64,000 nt of DNA, taken from positions 1 to 64,000 of the forward strand of contig NZ_JAIWNA010000010.1 of assembly GCF_020216065.1 (NCBI RefSeq), written 5' to 3'. This document shows, in pieces, positions 34,307 through 42,064 of the stretch. The stretch comes from Nocardia rosealba (GTDB lineage Bacteria; Actinomycetota; Actinomycetes; Mycobacteriales; Mycobacteriaceae). The notes below the pieces were generated by a model, which was not told the origin of the DNA, ran no database searches, and worked only from the letters and a program-made list of their open reading frames with translations. Position 1 is the stretch's first letter. Each line of letters begins with the position of its first letter. Both the position numbers and the translations under genes were made by a program.

Positions 34307-34369
34307 TTCAGATGATCGACCCGAGGATCTTCAAAATACTGTCGATCAGATCGCCAACTGCTGCAGACA
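34307..34369 (-). CDS. 20-residue amphipathic peptide, unknown function
   Basis: A very short gene with strong translation signals: AAGGAG at 34376-34381 (minus strand), 6 nt before ATG 34369. The product is MSAAVGDLIDSILKILGSII. Leu/Ile/Val at 5, 8, 9, 12, 13, 15, 16, 19 and 20 fall on one face of an alpha helix and Asp7, Asp10, Ser11, Lys14 and Ser18 on the other. Length and pattern recall phenol-soluble-modulin-type surfactant peptides and the very short PorA/PorH-type outer-membrane proteins of corynebacteria. No homology is claimed. It is framed by a hairpin in its leader (34416-34440) and the terminator at 34248-34287, so it looks like a self-contained transcription unit. Confidence 0.6.
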
Positions 34370-34415
34370 TCAGTTTCTCCTTCGAGATAGGGATCGTCTC
34401 GCAAAATTGCACGGC

Positions 34416-34440
34416 GATGACACCGACAGCGTCGGTGTCA
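34416..34440 (-). promoter_or_regulatory. perfect dyad/hairpin in the peptide gene leader
   Basis: ATGACACCGAC and GTCGGTGTCAT are perfect 11-bp arms separated only by AGC. On the minus strand it lies 46 nt upstream of the peptide ATG. It could be an RNA hairpin controlling translation or stability, or a repressor operator; the sequence alone does not decide. Confidence 0.55.
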
Positions 34441-34524
34441 TCAGGGTTGTGCAGCTCATCGAATCAGCGAGATGATCGCTGGATATCCGGATGCACACCT
34501 GGCTCGGTGTGGGAGTGCGGTATC

Positions 34525-34553
34525 ACCGTAGCAACGGAGTTTGACTCCGACAA
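34525..34553 (-). promoter_or_regulatory. candidate promoter of the 20-residue peptide gene
   Basis: On the minus strand TTGTCG (34548-34553) and TACGGT (34525-34530) are 17 bp apart. The spacer contains CGGAGT-TTG-ACTCCG (34535-34549), a perfect 6-bp dyad. A dyad inside the -35/-10 spacer is where MerR-type activators bind. The boxes themselves are weak matches. Confidence 0.3.
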
Positions 34554-34613
34554 GCAACGGGTAGACGTGTCAACACGGATTTTCCTGGCCCCTGCCGCAT
34601 TTGCTGACAGTTG

Positions 34614-36968
34614 TCAGGACGAGCTCAGCGACGACATTCCCGGCGGGCGCGTCGAGGCGCGCAGTGGATTCGCGGTCGGGAACGTGATCGACGGCAGCGT
34701 CACCCACATACGCACCCGGGTGCCCTTTTCGTCGTGGGTGAATTCGAGGTCCTCGGTGAGCACCCGCATCATCTCCACACCACGGCCTCGATAGCCGGGG
34801 TCGGTGGGGGTGGGCACCCAGCGGCCGGTGTCGGTGACCTCGATGACCACCCGGTCGCCCTCGCAGGTGGCAGTGAGGACGACACGGCCGGGGTCGGTGT
34901 CGCGGTAGGCGTGTTCGACGCTGTTGCTACACGCCTCGTTGGCGGCGGCGACGAGATCGGCGGCCAGGTCGTGCGGCACGGCGGCGGTGGCGAACCAGCG
35001 GTAGAGCGTGCGCCGCAGGCCGGTCAATTCGACTGCGGCGGCGGGAATGTCGACGTGCAGCGGTTCCGGTGGCTGACGGTAGACGACCATCGCCACGTCG
35101 TCGTCGTAGCCCGCGGGCGGGCACAGCCGCGACAGCACCGCGTCGGCCACATCGCGGGGGAGCGCGCCGCCGGTTTCGCTGAGGACGTCCGCGATCTTCA
35201 CGAAGCCCTCCTCGATGTCGTAGCCGCGCTGTTCCACCAGTCCGTCGGTGAACAGCACCAGCGAGGAGCCCGCGGGCAGCGCGGTGGTCGCCTCGGGGCG
35301 GCGCGGTGTGTCGAAGGTGGCCAGCGGGACCGCCCGACCGCCCTCGAGGATCCGGCCGGGCCCACCGGGTGCGGCCAGGATCGGCGGCATGTGGCCGGCG
35401 TTGGAGTAGCGAACCACGCCGCGCTCGGGGTCGAGCACGGCGGCGCACACCGTGGTGCACATGGCGCCGGGAATCCGTGCGGCGACCGCGTCGAGCTCGG
35501 CGAGCAGCTGGGCGGGTCCGGCACCGCGCAGCAGCAGAGCCCGTGCGGCAGTGCGCAATTGGCCCATCACCACCGCCGCGGACAGTCCTCGGCCGACGCA
35601 GTCGCCGACGACCACACCGATGGTGCCGTCGCGCAGCGGGACCACGTCGTACCAGTCGCCACCGATTTCGAGCGGCGGCAGGGCGGGTTCGTAGTGCACG
35701 GAGAATCGTGGCGGCAGTTCGATCGGGCCGAGCATGGCACGCTGCAGGGTGAGCGAGGTGGCGCGCGCCTGATCGAAGTTGCGGGCACGCTGCAACGCGA
35801 CACTGAGATGGCCGACCAGCAGCGAATACAGCGCCCAGTCGGCGGCACTCACCGCGCGTGGGGCACCGAAGCGCACCCACAGCGCCGCGTCACCGGTCTC
35901 GCCGAGCGGTGCGACGACGGCGTCCACACCACCCTCGTCGCCGGTGATGGCCGACAGGCCGCGCGCGGACTGCCTGCGCGCCCGGTCGAGCAGTTCGTTG
36001 GTCTGCTCGTCGAGCACCACCGGAGCCTCACCGCGCGAACTCGGCTGCTGCACCGGCGTGGCGACGAATCTGCTGTTGGCGGAGACGAATTCGGGTTCCG
36101 GCGGAGCCTGCTCCGCAGTGGGTGACTCGCCGCAGGAGTAGAGGTCTGGGCGGCCGGTGCGGCTCGGCCATACCGCCACGAGTGCCGTGCGCGCGCCCAT
36201 GGTCCGCCGCAGTTCGTCGAGCCCGACGGCGAGGACCTCCACCATGCTGGTGGCCGCGCCGACCGCGGTCGCCAGCCGCGAGGCCGCCTGATCGCGGGCC
36301 TGCGCGTCGTGCTCGGCGGTGACGTCGCGCACGGTGCCGACGAAGATCCGCTCGTTGTTCTCCTGCTTCACCAGCGAACTCGCGCTCACCGCCAGCCAGC
36401 GTTCACGACCGTCGCGGTGACACACCGGCATCACGAAACGTGAAGCCTCCGTACCGATCTGGGGATAGCCCTTGCGATCGGTGAGGGCCCACGGATGCGG
36501 CAGCGCGAACGGCACCTCCTCGGGCCCGTACCCGGTGAGCACCCCGAACGCCGAGTTCACCTCGACGATGGTCCCGTGCTCGTCGGCGACGAAGAACCCG
36601 TCCTGCAGCGACTCGACCAGCGCGGTGCGGAACGCGTCACGACCCGCCAGATCCTCGGCGCGTGAACGCTGTTGCTCGTAGCGCTTGGTGCCGTCGAGGT
36701 AGCCGCGGGTGGCGATGTCGAGCGCGGCCATCGTCTGCAGCAGGAATTCCAGCGCCACCTCCGCCCCGCGCGAATACGCCTCGCTGCCCGCGAGTTCGGC
36801 GACGGTGCGGAAGTGGTGCTCGGTGAGATCGAGCAAACTGATGCCCTCGACGAGGGCGCGCCTGCCGAGGTCGTAGCCTTCGCTCAGGCCTGTCTGGCCC
36901 GGCGCGGCGACATGGCGGCGCAGGGCAGCCGAATAGTCGTCGAGGAACGCGGCCAGGACAGCACTCAT
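34614..36968 (-). CDS. multidomain SpoIIE-type PP2C phosphatase with PAS, GAF and kinase-like domains
   Basis: 784 residues from ATG 36968, with GAGAGG upstream. In order: an N-terminal RsbU/RsbRD-like activator domain (about 1-100, EGYDLGRRALVEGISLLDLT), a PAS domain (about 110-225, DGFFVADEHGTIVEVNSAFG), a GAF-like domain (about 230-390), a SpoIIE PP2C domain (about 400-615, EIGGDWYDVVPLRDG and VVVGDCVGRGLSAA with metal-binding Asp) and a C-terminal HATPase_c anti-sigma-kinase-like domain (about 640-770, AANEACSNSVEHAYRD). It probably dephosphorylates an anti-anti-sigma STAS protein, and the fused kinase domain may oppose this. Last gene of the rsb operon. Confidence 0.88.
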   Translation of the reverse strand: MSAVLAAFLDDYSAALRRHVAAPGQTGLSEGYDLGRRALVEGISLLDLTEHHFRTVAELAGSEAYSRGAEVALEFLLQTMAALDIATRGYLDGTKRYEQQRSRAEDLAGRDAFRTALVESLQDGFFVADEHGTIVEVNSAFGVLTGYGPEEVPFALPHPWALTDRKGYPQIGTEASRFVMPVCHRDGRERWLAVSASSLVKQENNERIFVGTVRDVTAEHDAQARDQAASRLATAVGAATSMVEVLAVGLDELRRTMGARTALVAVWPSRTGRPDLYSCGESPTAEQAPPEPEFVSANSRFVATPVQQPSSRGEAPVVLDEQTNELLDRARRQSARGLSAITGDEGGVDAVVAPLGETGDAALWVRFGAPRAVSAADWALYSLLVGHLSVALQRARNFDQARATSLTLQRAMLGPIELPPRFSVHYEPALPPLEIGGDWYDVVPLRDGTIGVVVGDCVGRGLSAAVVMGQLRTAARALLLRGAGPAQLLAELDAVAARIPGAMCTTVCAAVLDPERGVVRYSNAGHMPPILAAPGGPGRILEGGRAVPLATFDTPRRPEATTALPAGSSLVLFTDGLVEQRGYDIEEGFVKIADVLSETGGALPRDVADAVLSRLCPPAGYDDDVAMVVYRQPPEPLHVDIPAAAVELTGLRRTLYRWFATAAVPHDLAADLVAAANEACSNSVEHAYRDTDPGRVVLTATCEGDRVVIEVTDTGRWVPTPTDPGYRGRGVEMMRVLTEDLEFTHDEKGTRVRMWVTLPSITFPTANPLRASTRPPGMSSLSSS

Positions 36969-36978
36969 CGGCACCCTC

Positions 36979-37602
36979 TCATGATCCTGCTCCCCGGAAG
37001 CGGGCCGCCAGGACCAGCGCGTCGTCGGTGTCCTTGGCGTCGCGGGCGAGCAGGTCGCCCGCGATGGCGGCCGCGGGCCTGGCCAGATCGATCTTGTCGG
37101 CGTCGGCGGTGACGAGACCGTCGGTGGCCATCAACAGCAGGTCACCCTGTTTGATCGGCAGGGTCTGCGGCTGTAGATGCGCGGGCAGCCGGTAGCCGAC
37201 GATGCCACCGGTGAGCAGCATGGTCGCCCGCAGCTCCGGGCCCGCCGGACCGAGCGTGAGCAGCCGCGACTCCACATTGCCCACGCCGATCCATTGCAGG
37301 GTGTCGCCCGGCCCGATAAGAGCCAACGACATTGCGGCGCCGCGGGTTTCGGCCATCGCCCGATGGCACAGCACCATCAGCACATCCAGTGGTTCGCCGC
37401 GGTTCTCCGACAGTACGAGGGTGGCGCGGTCGGCCGCGTCCGCGGCCGCGGCGCCGTGGCCGAGACCGTCTAGCACGCCGAAGAGCACGCCGCCGTCGCC
37501 GGTGTCGAGGACGACGCCACGGTCACCGGAGACATCCTGGCCGGGTAGTGCCCGGCCGGCCGTCGACCATTCCGTGCGGCCGGTGATCCCGTCTTCATGC
37601 AC
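36979..37602 (-). CDS. RsbX-like PP2C serine phosphatase
   Basis: 207 residues. A minimal PP2C/SpoIIE domain: GGVLFGVLDGLGHGAAAADA with the metal-binding Asp, SLALIGPGDTLQWIGVGNVE, and GDLLLMATDGLVTADADK. In stressosome systems RsbX resets signalling by dephosphorylating RsbR and RsbS. Its start overlaps the 3' end of the RsbT-like gene by 8 bp. The length fits RsbX (about 200 residues) rather than RsbU, and it has no sensory domain. Cytosolic. Confidence 0.83.
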   Translation of the reverse strand: MHEDGITGRTEWSTAGRALPGQDVSGDRGVVLDTGDGGVLFGVLDGLGHGAAAADAADRATLVLSENRGEPLDVLMVLCHRAMAETRGAAMSLALIGPGDTLQWIGVGNVESRLLTLGPAGPELRATMLLTGGIVGYRLPAHLQPQTLPIKQGDLLLMATDGLVTADADKIDLARPAAAIAGDLLARDAKDTDDALVLAARFRGAGS

Positions 37603-38020
37603 CGTCGGGTACCCACTTCCACATTTCGATCAACGTCCCACGGCCGGGGGCGGAATCGATGGTGATGCCGTCCATCAGCCTGCGTGCGCCCGGCAGGCCC
37701 AGACCGAGGCCGCGACCGGTGGAGTATCCGTCCTCGAGCGCGCGCGGGATGTCCCGGATGCCAGGACCTTGGTCCTCGGCTTGGACCACGAGGCTCTGGC
37801 GGCCGTCGCGGATGTCGACGAGCAGGCGGATCTCGCCACTGCCCGCGTAACTGGTGATGTTGCGGGCGATCTCGGAGATGGCGGTGGAGATCATGGTGCG
37901 GTCGGTGAGGGTGAAGCCGAGGTGAGCCGCCAGCTCGTGCCCGGCCTGGCGTGCGGTCACGATGTCCTCGGACACCTTGACTGCGATCGCGACCTGCTCA
38001 GCGGCCACTGTCACGACCAT
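37595..38020 (-). CDS. RsbT-like serine/threonine switch kinase
   Basis: 141 residues. A GHKL ATPase fold with AISEIARNITSYAGSGEI (N box), QAEDQGPGIRDI (G1 box) and STGRGLGLGLPGARRLMD (G2 box). RsbT phosphorylates RsbR/RsbS in the stressosome, then leaves to activate a PP2C phosphatase. The start overlaps the RsbS-like gene by 24 bp. Lengths and gene order match classical rsbR-S-T modules. Cytosolic. Confidence 0.87.
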   Translation of the reverse strand: MVVTVAAEQVAIAVKVSEDIVTARQAGHELAAHLGFTLTDRTMISTAISEIARNITSYAGSGEIRLLVDIRDGRQSLVVQAEDQGPGIRDIPRALEDGYSTGRGLGLGLPGARRLMDGITIDSAPGRGTLIEMWKWVPDGA

Positions 38021-38381
38021 CTCGTCGGCTGCGCGGGTGACGGTTCAGCCAGGCGAGACCTTCTTCGAGGTCGAGGGCCGTCTGCATGTCCTCGAAGGTG
38101 AGCCCGAGCTGCACCATCGCGAACGCGACCTCGGGCTGTAGACCGACGATCACCGTTTCCGCGCCGCGCAGCTGGGTCATGTGGGCGATGGTGCGCAGCG
38201 AACGGGCGGCGAAGGAGTCCATCACGTCGATGGCCGTGACGTCGACGATGATGCCGGTCGCGCGATAGCGGCTGACCTGCGTCATGAGATCGTCCTGCAG
38301 CCGCTCGGTGTCGGCGTCGGTCAGCGCCGACTGGACCGAGGCGATCAGGAATGTGCCCTGTTTCAGGATGGGTACCGGCAT
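37998..38381 (-). CDS. RsbS-like stressosome scaffold (STAS)
   Basis: 127 residues, one STAS domain. VPILKQGTFLIASVQSALTD at the N terminus and VDVTAIDVMDSFAARSLRTI, where the Ser of MDSFAAR is the expected RsbT target. RsbS co-assembles with RsbR and sequesters RsbT in the unstressed state. It lies 9 bp after rsbR. A short Arg-rich tail (NRHPRSRRDGRDSGR) extends beyond the usual domain end. Confidence 0.88.
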   Translation of the reverse strand: MPVPILKQGTFLIASVQSALTDADTERLQDDLMTQVSRYRATGIIVDVTAIDVMDSFAARSLRTIAHMTQLRGAETVIVGLQPEVAFAMVQLGLTFEDMQTALDLEEGLAWLNRHPRSRRDGRDSGR

Positions 38382-38390
38382 GGCGGACTG

Positions 38391-39299
38391 CTAGCGCCCG
38401 TCCCGCTCGCTCAGCCGCTCGGTGACCCGGGTGACCTCGTACCCGAGCAGCCGCTCGGCCTCTTCGATACCACCCTGCAGGTCGCCGACCGCGTTCATCT
38501 TGGACAGGTCGAGGCCGATGGTCACCAGGGTGAGCGCGATCTCGGAGGACAGACCGGTGATGATGACGCTGGCACCCATCAGGCCCGAGGCGTCGACGGT
38601 CTGCACGAGGTGGTTGGCGACCACCGAGTCGATGGCGGGCACACCGGTGATGTCGATGACGACCACCTTGGCGCGATTGGCCCGGATGGCGCGCAGCAGC
38701 TGCTCGGTGAGCTGACGGGCGCGCTGGGAGTCGAGCACACCGATGATGGGCAGGATGAGCAGCTGCTCGCGCACCTGCAGCACCGGGGTGGACAGCTCGC
38801 GGATGGCTTCCTGCTGGCGGCTGATGACGCGCTCGCGCTCCTGCACGAACGACACACCGACGGTGTTGGCGATGCGGTTGGCGGCGGGCTCGTAGGCGTC
38901 GAGCACCTGGTTGAGCATCTCGAAGTTGGACTGGTACTTCGAGAACAGCGAGCGGGCGAGCACGTCGCGCAGCAGCAGCACGATTCCGAGGACCTCGTCG
39001 GTCTCGACGCCTCGGGGAATGATGCGCTCGGACAGGTCGCGGGCGTAGGCCTGCAGGGCCTCGACGCTACCGGTGACCAGCACCTCGACGTAGTTGTCGT
39101 ACATGGAGGTGGCCTCGGAGAAGATCTCCTCCGGGGTCATCGCGGTGAGCAGTTCGGCCTCGGTGATACGCCGCGCCCATTCCTCACGCAGGCCGGTGCG
39201 GTTCTGCCGGAGGTGCTCGACCAACTGGGGGAGCAGGTTGTTGTCCACCGGGCGCGCCGGTGGCGCATCCGCGGAAAGACTCGTTGACACCTCGGACAT
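38391..39299 (-). CDS. RsbR-like stressosome sensor
   Basis: 302 residues from ATG 39299, with GGAG about 6 nt upstream. The N-terminal helical sensor domain (about 15-165; LPQLVEHLRQNRTGLREEWA, ATSMYDNYVEVLVTG) is a non-haem four-helix/globin-like module as in RsbR-type proteins. It connects through a linker helix (ERERVISRQQEAIRELSTPV) to a C-terminal STAS domain (about 185-295; VVVIDITGVPAIDSVVANHL). It forms the stressosome turrets and receives the stress signal. A sigmaB/F-type promoter lies upstream. Confidence 0.88.
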   Translation of the reverse strand: MSEVSTSLSADAPPARPVDNNLLPQLVEHLRQNRTGLREEWARRITEAELLTAMTPEEIFSEATSMYDNYVEVLVTGSVEALQAYARDLSERIIPRGVETDEVLGIVLLLRDVLARSLFSKYQSNFEMLNQVLDAYEPAANRIANTVGVSFVQERERVISRQQEAIRELSTPVLQVREQLLILPIIGVLDSQRARQLTEQLLRAIRANRAKVVVIDITGVPAIDSVVANHLVQTVDASGLMGASVIITGLSSEIALTLVTIGLDLSKMNAVGDLQGGIEEAERLLGYEVTRVTERLSERDGR

Positions 39300-39365
39300 G
39301 GAAGCTCCTGCCCCTTTCGACGTTTTCACCTGGCGCGCACTGCACACGTTGACCGAAGCCTACTC

Positions 39366-39393
39366 ATACCCCATTCACGGTGCTGTCCAAACC
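39366..39393 (-). promoter_or_regulatory. sigmaB/sigmaF-type promoter of the rsb operon
   Basis: On the minus strand GGTTT (39389-39393) and GGGTAT (39366-39371) are separated by 17 bp, matching the GTTT-N15-17-GGGTA consensus of mycobacterial sigmaF and streptomycete sigmaB. It lies 66 bp upstream of the rsbR start, suggesting positive feedback by the sigma factor the stressosome controls. Confidence 0.72.
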
Positions 39394-39406
39394 TGCCGGT
39401 AACCAG

Positions 39407-39997
39407 CTATTCGGGGGTGAAGCCACGTGACAGCGCCGCCAGGGCCCGATCCAGGTACACGGTGAGATCGGCGTCACCGCGTTCGAGCCAGGCGTCGAAG
39501 GCCGCACGGGCGGCGGCCAGGGTGGTACGGCCCACCGCCAGGGGGATCAGGTCGTCGGCGCTGGTGCCGAGCCTGCGCGCGGCGAATTCGCCGACCGCGC
39601 GTTCCCAGGCGTCGTAGTGCGCGCCCGCGCCCGCCGACAGGGCGGGGATCCCCGAGATCAGTCGCATCCTGGTGCGCAGTTCGGGGATGTCCTCGGCGCG
39701 ATACCTGTTGGCCGCCACCACGATGCGCCGCACGGCCGTCATCATCGGCTCGTCGTCGGCGACGGCGGCGAAGGCCGCGCGCAGGTCGGCCACCTCGTCG
39801 TCGAACTGGTGCCACAGCACCTCGCCCTTGCTCGGGAAGTAGCGGAAGAAGGTGCGTTCGCTGACGCCCGCCTCGGCCGCGATCTGCCCGACGGTCACCT
39901 CCTCGAAGCCGTGCTCGGTGAACAGGCGCATCGCGATGAGTTCCAGGGCGCGGCGCGTGGTGCGCGGTGGGCGGCCGCGCTGGGTCGGGGCTGACAT
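39407..39997 (-). CDS. mftR: TetR regulator, MftR-like
   Basis: 196 residues. The N-terminal HTH (about 15-60) reads LELIAMRLFTEHGFEEVTVG and IAAEAGVSERTFFRYFPSKG, typical of TetR proteins and close to the mycofactocin regulator family, with a C-terminal ligand domain. It is divergent from mftE, as mftR is divergent from the mft operon in mycobacteria. A perfect dyad lies in the 76-bp intergenic space. MftR represses mft genes and responds to acyl-CoA in mycobacteria. Assignment rests on both similarity and the neighbouring mftE/mftD. Confidence 0.78.
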   Translation of the reverse strand: MSAPTQRGRPPRTTRRALELIAMRLFTEHGFEEVTVGQIAAEAGVSERTFFRYFPSKGEVLWHQFDDEVADLRAAFAAVADDEPMMTAVRRIVVAANRYRAEDIPELRTRMRLISGIPALSAGAGAHYDAWERAVGEFAARRLGTSADDLIPLAVGRTTLAAARAAFDAWLERGDADLTVYLDRALAALSRGFTPE

Positions 39998-40046
39998 GGA
40001 TACAGCGTAGGGAGTGGCCCGTCCGGTGGCGCCAGGTCTTGATTAT

Positions 40047-40059
40047 GTCAGTGACTGAC
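40047..40059. promoter_or_regulatory. candidate MftR operator
   Basis: GTCAGT-G-ACTGAC is a perfect 6-bp-arm dyad centred between divergent mftR and mftE. It lies 15-27 bp before the mftE ATG and overlaps any mftE promoter. It is the only strong dyad in the gap and suits a TetR dimer. Confidence 0.6.
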
Positions 40060-40073
40060 GTTAATGTTCGGTC

Positions 40074-40772
40074 ATGTTCGTGGCCCAGCTCACATCGCCG
40101 GAGGTCGACGCCTGTCGCGCGTCGATCCTGCTGGTGCCGCTGGGTGCTATCGAGCAGCACGGACCGCACCTGCCGCTGTCGACCGATCTCGACATCGCCT
40201 CGGCGCTGTGCGCGCGGGCCGCCGCCGCGCGCGACGACGTGCTCGTCGCACCCGCCGTGCCCTACGGCGCCAGCGGTGAACACGCCGAATTCGCGGGCAC
40301 GCTGTCGATCGGGCAGGCCGCGCTGGAACTGCTCGTGGTCGAGCTGTGTCGTTCGGCCACCGCGACTTTCGAGCGGATCGCGCTGGTCAACGCCCACGGC
40401 GGCAATGTCGAGGCGCTGCGCCGGGCCGTCACCCTGCTGCGCTCGGAATCACGCGATGTGCGCCTGTTCTGCCCGGGCTACGGCGGCGACGCGCACGCGG
40501 GCCACACCGAAACCTCCCTCCAGCTCGCCCTCGCGCCCGACCGGGTGCGCACCGAGCTGGCCGAACCGGGGGACACCCGCCCGCTCGCCGAGGTGCTGCC
40601 GCTGCTGCGCACGGGCGGGGTGGCCGCGGTGAGCCACAACGGAATTCTCGGCGACCCGACCGGGGCGAATGCCGCCGCGGGCGCCGAACTGCTGAGTGCG
40701 GCGACCGCCGCGCTCCTGCACGACCTCGGCCGTTGGTGGCCGGGGGACAACGAGGAAGGACCACGTCGATGA
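40074..40772 (+). CDS. mftE: mycofactocin-system creatininase-family peptidase MftE
   Basis: 232 residues from ATG 40074; no clear ribosome-binding site, so the mRNA may be leaderless. Creatininase-fold metal ligands are visible: LLVPLGAIEQHGPHLPLSTD, PYGASGEHAEFAGTLSIG, ALVNAHGGNVEAL and DAHAGHTETSLQL (E, H, D residues). MftE removes the peptide leader to release the Val-Tyr-derived core (AHDP) after MftC has modified the precursor. It is coupled to mftD by ATGA overlap. In mycobacteria the order is mftD then mftE; here it is reversed, and mftA, mftB, mftC and mftF are not adjacent. Confidence 0.87.
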   Translation: MFVAQLTSPEVDACRASILLVPLGAIEQHGPHLPLSTDLDIASALCARAAAARDDVLVAPAVPYGASGEHAEFAGTLSIGQAALELLVVELCRSATATFERIALVNAHGGNVEALRRAVTLLRSESRDVRLFCPGYGGDAHAGHTETSLQLALAPDRVRTELAEPGDTRPLAEVLPLLRTGGVAAVSHNGILGDPTGANAAAGAELLSAATAALLHDLGRWWPGDNEEGPRR

Positions 40773-41974
40773 ACCCCTGGTTCGAGACCGTCGCCGAGGC
40801 GCAGCGTCGCGCCCGTAAGCGACTGCCGAAGTCGGTGTACGGCGCGCTGATCGCCGGTTCCGAACGGGGCCAGACCATCGAGGACAACCAGACCGCGTTC
40901 ACCGAGCTCGGTTTCGCACCGCACTGCGCGGGCCCCATCGGGGACCGTGACCAATCGACAACTGTGCTGGGGCAACAGGTTTCGATGCCGGTGCTGATCT
41001 CGCCGACCGGCGTGCAGGCAGTGCACCCCGACGGTGAGGTCGCCGTGGCACGGGCCGCGGCCGCCCGCGGCATCGCCATGGGCCTGAGCTCCTTCGCGAG
41101 CAAGCCGGTCGAAGAGGTGATCGCGGCCAACCCCGCCACCTTCTTCCAGCTGTACTGGTGCGGCAGCAAGGACCAGATCCTGGAACGGATGGAACGGGCG
41201 AAGACCGCCGGTGCGGTCGGGCTGATCCTCACCCTCGACTGGTCCTTCTCGCACGGTCGCGACTGGGGCAGCCCGCAGATCCCCGAATCGCTGAACCTGC
41301 GCACCATGATGAAATTCGCACCGCAGACCCTCGCCCGCCCGCGCTGGCTGGCCACCTACCTGCGCTCCGGTTCCATCCCCGACCTCACCGCACCCAACAT
41401 GTCCGTCGGCGGCGGCGCCGCGCCCGGCTTCTTCGGCGCCTACGGCGAGTGGATGCAGACGCCCGCCCCCGACTGGGACGACGTGGCCTGGATCTGCGCC
41501 CAGTGGGACGGTCCGGTGTTGCTGAAGGGCGTGATGCGGGTCGACGACGCGCTGCGCGCGGTCGACGCGGGCGTCGCGGGCATCTCGGTGTCGAATCACG
41601 GCGGCAACAACCTCGACGGCACCCCCGCCGCCATCCGTGCGCTGCCGGTACTGGCCGACGCCGTGGGCGACCAGATCGAGGTCCTGCTCGACGGCGGTAT
41701 CCGGCGCGGCAGCGATGTCGTCAAGGCTGTCGCGCTCGGTGCCCGCGCGGTCCTCATCGGCCGCGCCTACCTGTGGGGTCTGGCGGCCAACGGCCAGGCG
41801 GGCGTCGAGAATGTCCTCGACATTCTGCGCGGCGGCATCGACTCCGCCCTGCTCGGGCTGCGCAAGACCTCGGTCACCGATCTGACCCGCGACGACATCG
41901 TGGTCCCGGAAGGTTTCGAACGCGCCCTCGGCATCCCCGACACCGCCCACATCGCCGAAAAGGTATTGCGGTAA
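40769..41974 (+). CDS. mftD: pre-mycofactocin synthase MftD
   Basis: 401 residues from ATG 40769. An FMN-dependent alpha-hydroxyacid-dehydrogenase TIM barrel closely resembling mycobacterial MftD (Rv0694): WFETVAEAQRRARKRLPKSV, PVLISPTGVQAVHPDGEVAV, FSHGRDWGSPQIPESLNL, ISVSNHGGNNLDGTPAAIRA and ALGARAVLIGRAYLWGLAAN. MftD oxidatively deaminates AHDP to pre-mycofactocin, making the redox-active group. The next gene is a lipoprotein, not the glycosyltransferase MftF. The enzyme would need substrate from mftA/B/C encoded elsewhere. Confidence 0.9.
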   Translation: MNPWFETVAEAQRRARKRLPKSVYGALIAGSERGQTIEDNQTAFTELGFAPHCAGPIGDRDQSTTVLGQQVSMPVLISPTGVQAVHPDGEVAVARAAAARGIAMGLSSFASKPVEEVIAANPATFFQLYWCGSKDQILERMERAKTAGAVGLILTLDWSFSHGRDWGSPQIPESLNLRTMMKFAPQTLARPRWLATYLRSGSIPDLTAPNMSVGGGAAPGFFGAYGEWMQTPAPDWDDVAWICAQWDGPVLLKGVMRVDDALRAVDAGVAGISVSNHGGNNLDGTPAAIRALPVLADAVGDQIEVLLDGGIRRGSDVVKAVALGARAVLIGRAYLWGLAANGQAGVENVLDILRGGIDSALLGLRKTSVTDLTRDDIVVPEGFERALGIPDTAHIAEKVLR

Positions 41975-42064
41975 GCGGTATTTCACCTTGGCCGCACGGG
42001 TTGTCCGGGCGGGGACCGGTCGCTATGGTCGAGCGTTGACCTGTGGTCGTCGGAGGGGGAAGTC

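Noticed and set aside
39998-40073. Hidden mftA precursor between mftR and mftE
   Set aside because: The 76-bp gap has no ORF ending in a Val-Tyr core such as CGVY, and it is occupied by the dyad and the mftE start.
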